DNA from: Albimonas marina
GTDB lineage: Bacteria > Pseudomonadota > Alphaproteobacteria > Rhodobacterales > Rhodobacteraceae
DNA: 64,000 nt
Direction of reading: 5' to 3'
Assembly (NCBI RefSeq): GCF_029223255.1
Contig: NZ_JARHUC010000001.1
Location: 744,001 to 808,000 of the forward strand
Of the stretch, positions 8,456-18,331 are shown piece by piece. The notes beneath the pieces are model-generated. The model searched no databases. It was not told the origin of the DNA and worked only from the letters and a program-made list of their open reading frames with translations. The number at the start of each line of letters is the position of its first letter. Within the stretch, counting starts at the first letter, position 1. Both the position numbers and the translations under genes were made by a program.

Positions 8456-10060
8456 TCAGGTGAAGCTGTCGGGCTCCGAGGCCTTGCGGCGGGTCACGTA
8501 GTCCTCGAGCGACTCGCGCACGCCCTCGTCCATCGCGGGGGCCTCGTACTCGCCCAGCAGCTTCTTCACCCGCGCCTCGGCCAGGCGCTGGGTGTCGCGG
8601 GCGCCTTCCTCGGACCAGGTCTCGTAGGGCTTGTAGTCCAGCAGGTCCGAGCGCCAGAACGCGGTCTTGAAGTTGCGCTGGGTGTGCTGGCAGCCGAGGT
8701 AGTGCCCGCCGGGACCGACCTCGCGGATCGCGTCCATGGCCTGCGCCTCCTCGGAGATGTCGATGCCCTTCGCCACCTGGTGCAGCGCGCCCAGCTGGTC
8801 GTCGTCCATCACGAACTTCTCGTAGGAGCTCACCAGCCCCCCCTCCAGCCAGCCGGCGGCGTGGAGCATGAAGTTCACGCCCCCCAGCAGGGCGGCGTTG
8901 AGCGTGTTCGCCGTCTCGTAGGCCGCCTGCGCGTCGGGCAGCTTCGAGCCGCAGAGCCCCCCGCCCGAGCGGAACGGAACGCCGAGCCGCCGCGCCAGCT
9001 GCCCCGCGCCCCACAGGATCATCGAGGCCTCGGGCGTGCCGAAGGTCGGCGCGCCGGAGTTCATGTCGATCGAGGTCACGAAGGCCCCGAAGAGCTGCGG
9101 GGAGCCGGGGCGCACCAGCTGGGCGTAGGCGATGCCCGCCATCACCTCGGCCAGCACCTGGGTCAGCGTGCCCGCGACCGAGACCGGCGCCATCGCGCCG
9201 CCCACGATGAAGGGCGAGACGATGCAGGCCTGGTTGGCGGCCGCGTAGACCTCCAGCGCGCCCATCATGGTCGCGTCGAAGTTCAGGGGCGAGTTGATGT
9301 TGATCAGCGAGGTCATCGCCGTGCGGTCGTTCAGGCCGCCGTCGGCCGCGAACAGAAGCTCGCACATCGCCACCGAATCGCGGGCGCGGGAGGGTTCCGT
9401 CACCGAGCCCATGAAGGGCTTGTCCGACAGCGTCATGTGCGCCAGCAGCATGTCGAGATGGCGCTTGTTGACGGCGACGTCCGTCGGCTCGCACACGGTA
9501 CCGCCGGAGTGCTGGAGCCACTTCGAGCTGTAGGTCAGCTTCACGAAGTTGCGGAAGTCCTCGATGGTCGCGTAGCGCCGCCCGCCCTCGCTGTCGCGCA
9601 CGAAGGGGGGGCCGTAGACAGGGGCCAGCACCAGGTCGCGCCCGCCGATCATCACGCCCCGCTCGGGGTTGCGGGCGATCTGCTCGAAGGTGGCGGGGGC
9701 GGTGGCGCAGAGCTTGCGCGCAAGCCCGCGGGGGATGCGCACCCGGTCGCCCTGCACGTCGGCCCCGGCCTCGCGCCAGCGGGCCAGCGCCGCGGGGTTG
9801 TCGACGAAGCCGACGCCGATCTCCTCGAGCACGGTCTCGGCGTTGCGCTCGATGATCTCGATGGCCTCGGCGTTCAGCACCTCGAAGTCGGGAATCCCGC
9901 GGGAGATGCGCGGCGCCGTGATCACCCGGCGGGCGGTGCGCTCGGCCCGGCGGGCGGCGCCGCCGCCGCCGCGGGCGCGGCGCCCGGCGCGCGCGGCGCC
10001 GTCGGAGGAGGCCGCGACGGGCTCGGAGCCGTTGGAGAACACGTCGTCGCCGTCCGCCAT
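8456..10060 (-). CDS. Trimethylamine methyltransferase (MttB) family protein, non-pyrrolysine type
   Basis: A 534-residue MttB-superfamily protein. Archaeal MttB moves a methyl group from trimethylamine to a corrinoid protein; bacterial homologues without pyrrolysine act on quaternary amines such as glycine betaine or remain unassigned. Family features are DFEVLNAEAIEIIERNAETVL, EEIGVGFVDNPAALARWREAG and a long TIM-barrel region including INSPLNFDATMMGALEVYA and REVGPGGHYLGCQHTQRNF. The frame has no internal amber codon, so no pyrrolysine is used. The first 50 residues are a low-complexity Arg/Ala tail. GGAGG precedes ATG at 10060. No corrinoid-protein gene lies nearby, so the substrate cannot be inferred. 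Confidence 0.88.
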   Translation of the reverse strand: MADGDDVFSNGSEPVAASSDGAARAGRRARGGGGAARRAERTARRVITAPRISRGIPDFEVLNAEAIEIIERNAETVLEEIGVGFVDNPAALARWREAGADVQGDRVRIPRGLARKLCATAPATFEQIARNPERGVMIGGRDLVLAPVYGPPFVRDSEGGRRYATIEDFRNFVKLTYSSKWLQHSGGTVCEPTDVAVNKRHLDMLLAHMTLSDKPFMGSVTEPSRARDSVAMCELLFAADGGLNDRTAMTSLININSPLNFDATMMGALEVYAAANQACIVSPFIVGGAMAPVSVAGTLTQVLAEVMAGIAYAQLVRPGSPQLFGAFVTSIDMNSGAPTFGTPEASMILWGAGQLARRLGVPFRSGGGLCGSKLPDAQAAYETANTLNAALLGGVNFMLHAAGWLEGGLVSSYEKFVMDDDQLGALHQVAKGIDISEEAQAMDAIREVGPGGHYLGCQHTQRNFKTAFWRSDLLDYKPYETWSEEGARDTQRLAEARVKKLLGEYEAPAMDEGVRESLEDYVTRRKASEPDSFT

Positions 10061-10255
10061 GGCAGGACCTCCGCGATAGGCTGGGGCGCCCGGACCGGGC
10101 GCATCGTCTCGGGCGGAACCTAGCGGCCGCGTCCTTTCGATCGCGTCACGAATGCGAAGCGCATCCGCGCATCTGCGACATGCGCCTCCCGCGCCCGCCG
10201 CCCCTGCGCCCTCGCGCGCCCTTGCCACAATCCGCGCACGCGCGTATCGGGCGCC

Positions 10256-11818
<1,563 letters not shown>

Positions 11819-11844
11819 TCCCCTCGCCCCCGCGGGGCTGATCT

Positions 11845-11881
11845 CCGGCGCGACGGTCCCCTCCGTCGCGCCGGTTTCGTT
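11845..11881. terminator. Terminator between guaA and the ECF sigma gene
   Basis: A 12-bp perfect stem (CCGGCGCGACGG at 11845-11856, complement at 11863-11874) with a 6-base loop, followed by TTTCGTTT on the plus strand. It serves guaA; the convergent sigma-factor gene ends inside the T-rich tail. Confidence 0.85.
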
Positions 11882-13150
11882 TCAGCCCCCGGCCTCCAGC
11901 GCCGCCAGCTTCTCCATCAGGTAGGCGCGCACCGCGGGGTCGGCGGCGAGGCCGGCGGCCCGCTGGCAGGCCTCCGCCGCCTCCGCCCGCCGGCCGAGGC
12001 GCGCCAGAAGCTCCGCCCGCGCCGCCCAGGCGGGCTGGTAGGCCGCGAGGCGCGGGTCCTGCGCCGCGGCCTCAAGCAGGGCGAGCCCCTCCTGCGCGCC
12101 GCGCAGCTCCGCCACCGCCATCGCCCGGTTCGCGGCGACCACCGGGGAGCCGGTCATTGCCAGCAGCGCGTCGTAGAGCGCCACCGTCTCCGCGCGCGTG
12201 TCGCGCCCGTAGCGGCGGCGGTCGGCATGGGCGGACTGCAAGGCCGCCTCGAGCTGGTAGCGCCCGAGGACGCCCAGGCCCGCGGCCCGGCGCAGCACCG
12301 CCTCGGCCTCCGCGATCATCGCCCCGTTCCAGCGGGCCGGGTCCTGGGCGTCGAGCGGGGCGTAGCGGCCCTGCGGGTCGCGCCGCGCCTCCCGCCGGGC
12401 CAGCGTGTGCAGGATCAGCGCCAGCAGCCCCTGCGCCTCGGCCGAGGCGGGGGCGAGGCCCGCGACAAGGCGGGCGAGGAACAGCGCCTCCCCCGCCAGC
12501 TCCCGCCGCGCGGGATCGGCGCCCTGGGGATCGCTCCAGCCCTGGGCATAGGCCGCGTAGACGGCGTCGAGCACGGGCGCGAGGCGCGCAGGCAGCTCCT
12601 CGGCCCCCGGCTCGGCGAAGGGCACGCCCGCGTCGCGGATCTTGGCCTTGGCCCGCGACAGCCGCTTGGACATCGCCGCGGGGGAGACGAGGAACACGCC
12701 CCCGATCATCGCCGCGTCCAGCCCCAGCACCGTCTGAAGCATCAAGGGCGCGTGCAGCGCGGGGTCGAGCGCGGGATGCGCGCAGGCGAGCATCAGCGCG
12801 AGCCGCCGGTCGGGCAGGGCCTCGCCGTCGCCCGCGGCCTCCAGCCCCTCGAGCAGGGGGCGCAGGCGGGTTGCTGCCTCGGACCTCCGGGCCCGGGCGC
12901 GGGCCGCGTCGATCAGGCGGCGACGGGCGGCGGTCAGCAGCCAGGCCTCGGGGTTCTCCGGCACGCCGGTCCGGGGCCAGGCGGCGAGCGCCGAGGCGAA
13001 GGCGTCGGCCAGCGCGTCCTCCGCCCCCGCCAGGTCGCCGGAGCGGGCGGCGAGGAAGGCCACCAGCTTGCCGTATCCGCCCCGCGCCGCGGCCTCGGCC
13101 GCCGCGGCGGCGGCGGCGTCGGTCGGCCCGGGCGCGGGGCGGTCGCTCAT
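11882..13150 (-). CDS. ECF RNA polymerase sigma factor, ECF42-like, with long C-terminal extension
   Basis: A 422-residue sigma-70-family regulator. Residues about 25-90 are sigma region 2 (AEDALADAFASALAAWPRTG, NPEAWLLTAARRRLID) and about 120-175 region 4 (LMLQTVLGLDAAMIGGVFLV, AAMSKRLSRAKAKIRD). The remaining 240 residues are a helical DUF6596/TPR-like extension, which marks the ECF42 group. ECF42 factors have no classical anti-sigma factor and are typically encoded beside DGPF/YCII-domain proteins; here two such genes sit immediately upstream in the same operon, 7 bp away. Which signal is sensed is unknown. Confidence 0.9.
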   Translation of the reverse strand: MSDRPAPGPTDAAAAAAAEAAARGGYGKLVAFLAARSGDLAGAEDALADAFASALAAWPRTGVPENPEAWLLTAARRRLIDAARARARRSEAATRLRPLLEGLEAAGDGEALPDRRLALMLACAHPALDPALHAPLMLQTVLGLDAAMIGGVFLVSPAAMSKRLSRAKAKIRDAGVPFAEPGAEELPARLAPVLDAVYAAYAQGWSDPQGADPARRELAGEALFLARLVAGLAPASAEAQGLLALILHTLARREARRDPQGRYAPLDAQDPARWNGAMIAEAEAVLRRAAGLGVLGRYQLEAALQSAHADRRRYGRDTRAETVALYDALLAMTGSPVVAANRAMAVAELRGAQEGLALLEAAAQDPRLAAYQPAWAARAELLARLGRRAEAAEACQRAAGLAADPAVRAYLMEKLAALEAGG

Positions 13151-13157
13151 CGGGGCC

Positions 13158-13508
13158 TCAGCCCATCGTCCACAGCGGGCGCACCTCGACCACGCCGTGG
13201 CGCGCGCCGGGGCAGCGGGCGGCCCAGTCCAGCGCCGCGTCCAGGTCCGCGGCCTCGACGATGTAGTAGCCGCCGAACTGCTCCTTGGTCTCGGCGTAGG
13301 GACCGTCGAGCACCCGGGTCTCGCCGTCGGCCACCCGCACGGTGGTGGCGGTGGCGGTCGGCTGCAGCCGCTCCGACCCGACCAGGGCGCCGGCGGCGGT
13401 CAGCGCCTCGGCGTAGGCGCGGTAGGCGGCCATGCCCTCGGCCTGCTGGGCGGGGGTCAGGCGGTCCCAGCCGCCCTCCTCGTGGTAGATCATCAGCATG
13501 TACTGCAT
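13158..13508 (-). CDS. YCII-related (DGPF) domain protein 1
   Basis: A 116-residue YCII/DGPF-family protein. It opens MQYMLMIYHEE and contains the family-defining DGPYAETKEQFGGYYIVEA (about 70-88), then the conserved ARHGVVEVRPL close to the C-terminus. It sits between its paralogue (24 bp upstream) and the ECF42 sigma gene (7 bp downstream). These proteins are thought to take part in signalling by ECF42 factors, but no catalytic role is proven. Confidence 0.92.
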   Translation of the reverse strand: MQYMLMIYHEEGGWDRLTPAQQAEGMAAYRAYAEALTAAGALVGSERLQPTATATTVRVADGETRVLDGPYAETKEQFGGYYIVEAADLDAALDWAARCPGARHGVVEVRPLWTMG

Positions 13509-13532
13509 GGGGGATTCTCCGTCCGCGCGCGC

Positions 13533-13886
13533 TCAGGCGGCCATGGGGAACAGCGGGCGCACCTCGATCGCGCCGTGGCTCGCGCCCGGGCACTTCGCGG
13601 CCCAGGCGATGGCGGCGTCGAGGTCGGGCGCCTCGATCAGGTAGTAGCCGCCGAACTGCTCCTTCATCTCGGCGTAGGGCCCGTCGAGGACCTGCGTCCC
13701 CGCCTCCCCCACCCGCACCGTGGCGGCCGTGGCGGTGGGCTGCAGGCGCTCGCCCGCGACCAGCGCGCCGGCGCCGCGCAGGGCCTCGGTATAGGCCATG
13801 TAGGCCGCGCGGGAGGCTGCCAGCGCCGCGGGCGGCTGGGCGGCGTAGGCGATCTCGTCGGAATGGATCATCAGAAGATACTGCAT
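13533..13886 (-). CDS. YCII-related (DGPF) domain protein 2
   Basis: A 117-residue paralogue of the next gene: MQYLLMIHSDEIAYA at the start, then VLDGPYAEMKEQFGGYYLIEA and GASHGAIEVRPLFPMA. It is the first gene of the YCII-YCII-ECF42 operon, so the promoter should lie in 13887-14072, which also serves the divergent SDR gene. AAGGGAG lies upstream of ATG 13886. The two copies differ most in the 25-40 region, which argues for an old duplication. Confidence 0.9.
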   Translation of the reverse strand: MQYLLMIHSDEIAYAAQPPAALAASRAAYMAYTEALRGAGALVAGERLQPTATAATVRVGEAGTQVLDGPYAEMKEQFGGYYLIEAPDLDAAIAWAAKCPGASHGAIEVRPLFPMAA

Positions 13887-14072
13887 CGGGGTCGCTCCCT
13901 TGGATGGCGTCGATGCGTCCATGACGTCCGGCGGAGGGGCGGACGGACAGGGGCGCGAAAATTTCTTGGTCCCCGGCCGCGGCCGCTCCGCGCCGACTCT
14001 GGCGCCGCCGCGCGCCCCGCGCCACCATGCGCCGAGGCCGCCGCAGCGCGGCGCACCATCGGGAGGACGTCC

Positions 14073-14846
14073 ATGGACCTGAACCTGCGCGGCAAGCGCG
14101 TGCTGATCACCGGCGCGTCGAAGGGCATCGGCGCCGCCGCCGCCGAGGTCTTCGCCGAGGAGGGCGCGCATCTCGCCCTCGCCGCGCGCAACGCCGAGGC
14201 GCTCGAGTCGCTCTGCGCTTCGCTTCGCGCCAAGCACGGGATCGAGGCGACCGCCCACCCCACGGACCTGCGCGACCGCGAGCAGCTCGCCGCGCTGGCC
14301 GAGTCGGCGGGGGACTGCGACATCCTGATCAACAACGCCGGCGACATCCCCGGCGGATCGCTCGACGCCATCGACGAGGAGACCTGGCGCCACGCGTGGG
14401 AGCTGAAGGTCTTCGGCTTCATCAACCTCACCCGGCTGATCTACGCGAAGATGCAGGCCCGCGGCGCCGGCGTGATCGTCAACGACATCGGCGCGGCGGG
14501 GGAGCGGTTCGACGCGGGCTACATCACCGGCTCGACCGGGAACGCGGCGCTGATGGCCTTCACCCGGGCGCTGGGGGGGCGCAGCCTCTACCACGGCGTG
14601 CGGGTGGTGGGGATCAACCCCGGCCCGGTGCAGACCGACCGGATCGTCGCGCTGATGAAGCGCCGGGCGCTCGACGCCTACGGCGACGAAAGCCGCTGGC
14701 GCGAGCAGATGGACGCCCTCCCCCAGGGCCGCGCCGCGCACCCGCGCGAGGTGGCCGACCTGATGGCGTTCCTGGCCTCCGACCGCTCGGGCTACACGTC
14801 CGGCGTGGTGGTCACGCTCGACGGCGGAATGTGCGCCCGGCCCTGA
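14073..14846 (+). CDS. Short-chain dehydrogenase/reductase with atypical catalytic motif
   Basis: A 257-residue SDR. The NAD(P)-binding motif TGASKGIG (about 15-22) and the NNAG motif are intact, and it ends LDGGMCARP. The usual YxxxK catalytic pair is replaced: the conserved Tyr falls in GYITGSTGNAALMAF, so the Lys position is Ser, and the catalytic Ser region reads NDIGAAGERF. This variant occurs in a distinct SDR subgroup, but reductase activity is uncertain. GGGAGGACG precedes ATG 14073. The gene is divergent from the YCII-ECF42 operon and lies just before tRNA-Lys, the insertion point of the element. Confidence 0.85.
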   Translation: MDLNLRGKRVLITGASKGIGAAAAEVFAEEGAHLALAARNAEALESLCASLRAKHGIEATAHPTDLRDREQLAALAESAGDCDILINNAGDIPGGSLDAIDEETWRHAWELKVFGFINLTRLIYAKMQARGAGVIVNDIGAAGERFDAGYITGSTGNAALMAFTRALGGRSLYHGVRVVGINPGPVQTDRIVALMKRRALDAYGDESRWREQMDALPQGRAAHPREVADLMAFLASDRSGYTSGVVVTLDGGMCARP

Positions 14847-14958
14847 GCCCCCGGCGCCCGGCGGGAAGCCGTTATGCATGACGTGCGGGGAGGGAGCGGT
14901 TTTTTCCGCCCCGCCCCTCTTGCATCGCCCGCGCCAGCCGGCTATCTCGCCCGCCGAC

Positions 14959-15033
<75 letters not shown>

Positions 15034-15036
<3 letters not shown>

Positions 15037-15068
15037 AAACCTTAAGCGTAACAGCGCCTTAGGCGCTG
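15034..15068 (-). terminator. Probable terminator of the cargo operon beside attL
   Basis: On the minus strand CAGCGCC-TAA-GGCGCTG (15052-15068) forms a 7-bp hairpin, followed after 12 bases by a run of T (complement of AAAAAA at 15034-15039). It lies 70 bp beyond the stop of the Beta-protein gene and would stop transcription before it reaches the tRNA gene. Confidence 0.5.
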
Positions 15069-15137
15069 CCGCCGAGGTCCAGCGGACAACCAAGCACCGA
15101 ATAAGCACCGCTCTGGCGCGAAATCGAGCCGTTCGGC

Positions 15138-16229
15138 TTACAGGAGCGTGCCCTGTTCGGCGAATTCGGCCACCTCGTCGTCCTCGAAAGAGATGCCGGA
15201 CAGTTCGCCCAGGTCCCTGATGACCCTGGCCAGATGGTGCGCGGTATTGAGCTCGCGCCACCCCGTGGCGTCGCCGCAGGTGTCGGTGAGGTCCTTGGCG
15301 TTCCGCCAAATCCGGTCGTCGGCGTAGGAGAAACCCCGACCTCCGAACTCCTCGCTATCGATGATCTGCCGGCACACCTTGCGCATGGTGGGGGTGAATT
15401 TCCCCGCGTCGCTTCCCCTAACGACCAGGGTGTGGGTCCTGCCCGTGTAACGCAGGTGGGGTCGCGGCCGTCCGCCCTTGCCGGTCTTGAAGACCATGCG
15501 CCCGCTATCAGCGCCGAAGTCGCCGTAGGCGAGCCGATTCGGCTGGATCCCAGTTTCACGGAGCACGGCCAGGAAGGTGGTCCACTCCAGCCTGGCGATC
15601 AGCGTCTTTTCGTTGGGACCGACCGGGAGCTTCGCGGGATAGGCCGAGGCCTGATAGACGATCTTGCTCCAGGGGCCCACTTCGTCGAGACGGTCGAAAA
15701 TCTCCGCGATGCTCGGGGCCGCGTCCTCGCCCAGCGCCGTCTCGGTGAAGTCCACGAACAGGACGCACTCCTGAGGCTGGAGGCCGAGCGAGCGGACGCC
15801 TTCGAGCACTTCGTCGGGATCGGCGGCGTCTTCGAAGCCGAGATAGATGGCGGCCCTGACCTCGCCGGGACGCAGCAGCCGCCGCTTGACGGGGTTGTGG
15901 AGCTCGGGAAGGCGGAGCACCGGAACCAGCAGGGGATTCACGGCGGTCGCCACCCGGAAGAGCCTTTCGGTCCCATCGTCCCCGAGCGTCTCGGCCACGA
16001 ACTGCGGGTCCAGGAACGCATCGTGACGAGGCCAGTTCTTGCCGAGCCGCTCGCCCATCATATGGGCGATCTCGTCCAGGGTCGGGGGCCGCCCCTTCTC
16101 CGGATCGGCCTCGGTCGCCGGAGGGATGACGAACCGGGGCTTGATGTGGACTCGATAGCGGGCCGCGGTGTGACCGCAGGCGGTGAATTCGCCGGGTTTA
16201 GCTCTCAGGGTCGGGTAGTAGGGGAGCAT
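15138..16229 (-). CDS. Beta family protein (T4 Beta_protein-like), partner of the HTH-ImmA gene
   Basis: A 363-residue protein of the family named Beta protein (Pfam Beta_protein type). Supporting features: the opening YYPTLRAKPGEFTAC, a central FVDFTETALGED strand, RLEWTTFLAVLRETG followed by LAYGDFG, HLRYTGRTHTLVVRGSD, and a C-terminal GWRELNTAHHLARVIRDLG. The N- and C-terminal halves suggest a barrel-like fold; no catalytic residues are established. Its start overlaps the end of the HTH-ImmA/IrrE gene by 32 bp, so both are one transcript. In my knowledge such pairs recur on mobile elements and resemble toxin-antitoxin or defence pairs; the activity of this protein is unknown. Confidence 0.82.
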   Translation of the reverse strand: MLPYYPTLRAKPGEFTACGHTAARYRVHIKPRFVIPPATEADPEKGRPPTLDEIAHMMGERLGKNWPRHDAFLDPQFVAETLGDDGTERLFRVATAVNPLLVPVLRLPELHNPVKRRLLRPGEVRAAIYLGFEDAADPDEVLEGVRSLGLQPQECVLFVDFTETALGEDAAPSIAEIFDRLDEVGPWSKIVYQASAYPAKLPVGPNEKTLIARLEWTTFLAVLRETGIQPNRLAYGDFGADSGRMVFKTGKGGRPRPHLRYTGRTHTLVVRGSDAGKFTPTMRKVCRQIIDSEEFGGRGFSYADDRIWRNAKDLTDTCGDATGWRELNTAHHLARVIRDLGELSGISFEDDEVAEFAEQGTLL

Positions 16230-17526
16230 CGCGTTTTCCTTTCTGGACTTCGCCCACGAACAGTTTCTTCACGGTGTTCCTCCCAATTTTGTCGGAGAAC
16301 AGGGTCCAATCGCCCCGCTCCTTTCTTATCCGCCCGAAAACGATTGCCGGATGGATTCCTAGTTCGTCGGCGAAGCGTTCTATGATTTTGGCCGACTTGG
16401 CGATGCGGGCGGCCGAACGGCGCCAGCGTTCTTCAGGAATGAGCAGATTGGAGGCGAAGCGGTTCGCTTCTTCTTCCTGCTCGTCGACGGAAACTTCCCT
16501 ATCCGTTTGATCGAAAAACCCGGTGGCCAATCCCGTCGAGAAATGCAGCGTGACGTGCGCCATCTCATGGAGAAGCGTGAACCAGAAATTGTCCACCGTA
16601 TCGGTTCTCAAGGTCAACCCGATCACCGGTCGGCCCTCGACGATGAAGGCGGCGCCGTCGATCCTCAGGCCAGGGATTTGAGGCTCGACGACGAGCACGA
16701 CGCCCTTCTCCGCCAGCATCGCAGACGCGTTCAAAGGCCCCTTCGCCTCCCTGCTCAAGCGCACGAGGTCGGGCAGCCAAGTCAGCTCGAAGGGATCATG
16801 CGACTCGGCGATGCTCGAGAACTGTTCCCGAGCCCGCACAGAGACGCGGGCGCGCCAGGCGTGGAGCAGGATGTCTTCCGTATGGTCGACGACGTTCAGC
16901 CCTGTGCGGAGAAGGCCGGGGCTCCCGTAGTCGATCCGGTTCTCCGCCACATACCTCCGGAGCTCAGCTTCGCTGAAGTCTTCGCCGAACCAGCCGGCGT
17001 CGCGACCATGCTTGAGGATCTTCTTGATCTCGGCTTTGGAGACGCCGTCGATCACCTTGTCTAGGCCGCGGAATTCTCGTTTGTCCGGAAGATCGGCCCA
17101 GGGGCGAACACCGAGGAGGGCGGCGACGCGGTGGTAATTCTTCAGGCTGATCGCCCCATAGCGATCCGCTTCCCACCGCTGGACCTGCTGCTCCTTCACG
17201 CCGAGGCGCCACGCGAGTTCCTTCTGAGAGAACCCGTTGGCGATCCTCGCGACGATCAGCATCAGGCCCAAGTCATGGTTCACCAGCGCCTTCAAGGCAG
17301 TCGGCCGCTGGGTCTCCTTGGCCTCCTCGTAGGCCGTGATCATCTCGACCAGGCGCTCGCGTTCCGCCTTCATCATCCCGGCGACCTGAGAGACGACCTC
17401 GGGCGGCAGGCCGGCCACGACCGGAGCCAGCGCATGCTCCGATTGGAGCGCCTCCGACAGCCGGGCGACCCGCGCCCTGGCCTCGCGCGCATCTCTCTCG
17501 TTCAGGGTGATTCCAATCGTCGCCAT
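16198..17526 (-). CDS. XRE-type HTH plus ImmA/IrrE metallopeptidase protein
   Basis: A 442-residue fusion. Residues 1-80 are a charged, partly coiled-coil leader. Residues about 86-122 form a Cro/CI-type HTH (NGFSQKELAWRLGVKEQQVQ, RWEADRYG). Residues about 265-365 form a DUF955 ImmA/IrrE zinc peptidase domain with HEMAH (His320, Glu321, His324) and the downstream acidic ligand region DEQEEEANRFASNLLIP (about 348-364), so the zinc site looks intact. ImmA-type peptidases cleave repressors in mobile elements; with a built-in HTH the protein should bind DNA and control its own operon. ATG 17526 lies just inside a strong inverted repeat that covers the promoter. The Beta-protein gene overlaps its end. 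Probably the regulator/antitoxin half of a two-gene stress or defence module. Confidence 0.88.
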   Translation of the reverse strand: MATIGITLNERDAREARARVARLSEALQSEHALAPVVAGLPPEVVSQVAGMMKAERERLVEMITAYEEAKETQRPTALKALVNHDLGLMLIVARIANGFSQKELAWRLGVKEQQVQRWEADRYGAISLKNYHRVAALLGVRPWADLPDKREFRGLDKVIDGVSKAEIKKILKHGRDAGWFGEDFSEAELRRYVAENRIDYGSPGLLRTGLNVVDHTEDILLHAWRARVSVRAREQFSSIAESHDPFELTWLPDLVRLSREAKGPLNASAMLAEKGVVLVVEPQIPGLRIDGAAFIVEGRPVIGLTLRTDTVDNFWFTLLHEMAHVTLHFSTGLATGFFDQTDREVSVDEQEEEANRFASNLLIPEERWRRSAARIAKSAKIIERFADELGIHPAIVFGRIRKERGDWTLFSDKIGRNTVKKLFVGEVQKGKRDAPLLPDPES

Positions 17527-17536
17527 ACGCCACCTT

Positions 17537-17586
17537 ACCCAACTTATCCGTTGTGGGCAATTACACAGCGGATAAGTTGGGTGCAA
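17537..17586 (-). promoter_or_regulatory. Promoter and 46-bp operator of the HTH-ImmA/Beta module
   Basis: Inverted repeat with 19-base arms: ACCCAACTTATCCGTTGTG at 17537-17555 and the complement of ACCCAACTTATCCGCTGTG at 17564-17582, one mismatch, 8-base spacer. On the minus strand a promoter-like pair TTGCAC (17586-17581) and TAATTG (17563-17558) with a 17-base spacer lies across the right arm and spacer. Binding by the HTH of the downstream gene would block this promoter, so the module is very likely self-repressed. Confidence 0.8.
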
Positions 17587-17602
17587 GGGCCGGCGGGCGG
17601 GC

Positions 17603-18331
17603 TCAGCTCGGAGACTTGGCCTTCCGCCGCTTGGGAATGTCCACGCCCTTCTTGCGCTGGACCGCGGCGACGGAGGCGACCGAGCGGGCGGTCGTCTTGG
17701 CGTCGGGGAACTCAGCGACCACCCTCTCCACGATGGCGGCATAATCCAGCGTCTCGTCCATCAGGAGCGCCTCAACCAACCGGCCGATGGTCCGCTTCGG
17801 TTCGGTCGGCTCGGCTTCGGAAGCGCCCTCGGCCGGTTCGTTGGCAGGCTCGGTCTTTTCGGCGACCTCGGACTCGTCAGCGTCAGGCGCCGAAGCGCCG
17901 AGCGCCCGGGAGTTCGCGGGGACCGCCTCGACGATGATCGCCCCCGAGCGCTCGGCCTGCTTCTTCTGCGCGAGGTCCAGCCGGCCGCAGAAGCCGAGGA
18001 CGCCCCAGCCATCCGGGCCCTCGACCAGGACGGCGTGAGTGTAATCCCTGTCGGTCGTGCGCGTGTGTTGGGAGCCGTCGGGGGCGACGGCGAGATAGGT
18101 GGTCTTGGCCATGATCGAAGTCCCGTCAAAGGCCCCGGGGATCGGAGCCGATGAATGGATCGTGTCGTGCTCTGCGGGCTTCGCGAGCCCCCTTTGCGGG
18201 CTCCCGCAGCAACCATCTTCAAGTGAACGGCGCGCCTGATCGCACGCGTTCTCCAACCCTCGCACCAGCGTCGCAAAGGCCTGAAGCGCGTCGCCCGTGG
18301 GTGCGGGGGCGCTCGGGATCGAGTTTTCCAT
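17603..18331 (-). CDS. Unknown protein with C-terminal PDAKT domain
   Basis: A 242-residue hypothetical protein. Three parts are visible: an N-terminal 70 residues, a small central domain beginning MAKTTYLAVAPDGSQHTR and reading on through YTHAVLVEGPDGWGVLGFCG, an acidic Glu/Ala/Pro linker, and a C-terminal domain (IGRLVEALLMDETLDYAAIV, then EFPDAKTTARSVASVAAVQR) that ends in a basic tail. The same C-terminal pattern occurs in the RHH protein at 18462. The ATG at 18331 has AGGAAGG nine bases upstream and the early codons look coding; a shorter start at 18112 (169 residues) is the alternative. It diverges from the RHH gene. The function is unknown. Confidence 0.6.
   Translation of the reverse strand: MENSIPSAPAPTGDALQAFATLVRGLENACDQARRSLEDGCCGSPQRGLAKPAEHDTIHSSAPIPGAFDGTSIMAKTTYLAVAPDGSQHTRTTDRDYTHAVLVEGPDGWGVLGFCGRLDLAQKKQAERSGAIIVEAVPANSRALGASAPDADESEVAEKTEPANEPAEGASEAEPTEPKRTIGRLVEALLMDETLDYAAIVERVVAEFPDAKTTARSVASVAAVQRKKGVDIPKRRKAKSPS

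Noticed and set aside
8456-10060. Pyrrolysine-containing trimethylamine methyltransferase
   Set aside because: No in-frame amber codon inside the gene, so it is a non-pyrrolysine MttB homologue.
8330-10123. A 597-codon plus-strand frame opposite the mttB-like gene
   Set aside because: No family features; the minus strand encodes a clear MttB homologue there.
18113-18331. Intergenic region with nested hairpins (CTGCGGG/CCCGCAG at 18172-18209) as an attenuator of a gene starting at 18112
   Set aside because: The frame stays open and codon-like to 18331 with a better ribosome site, so I treat it as coding, with the shorter start as an alternative.
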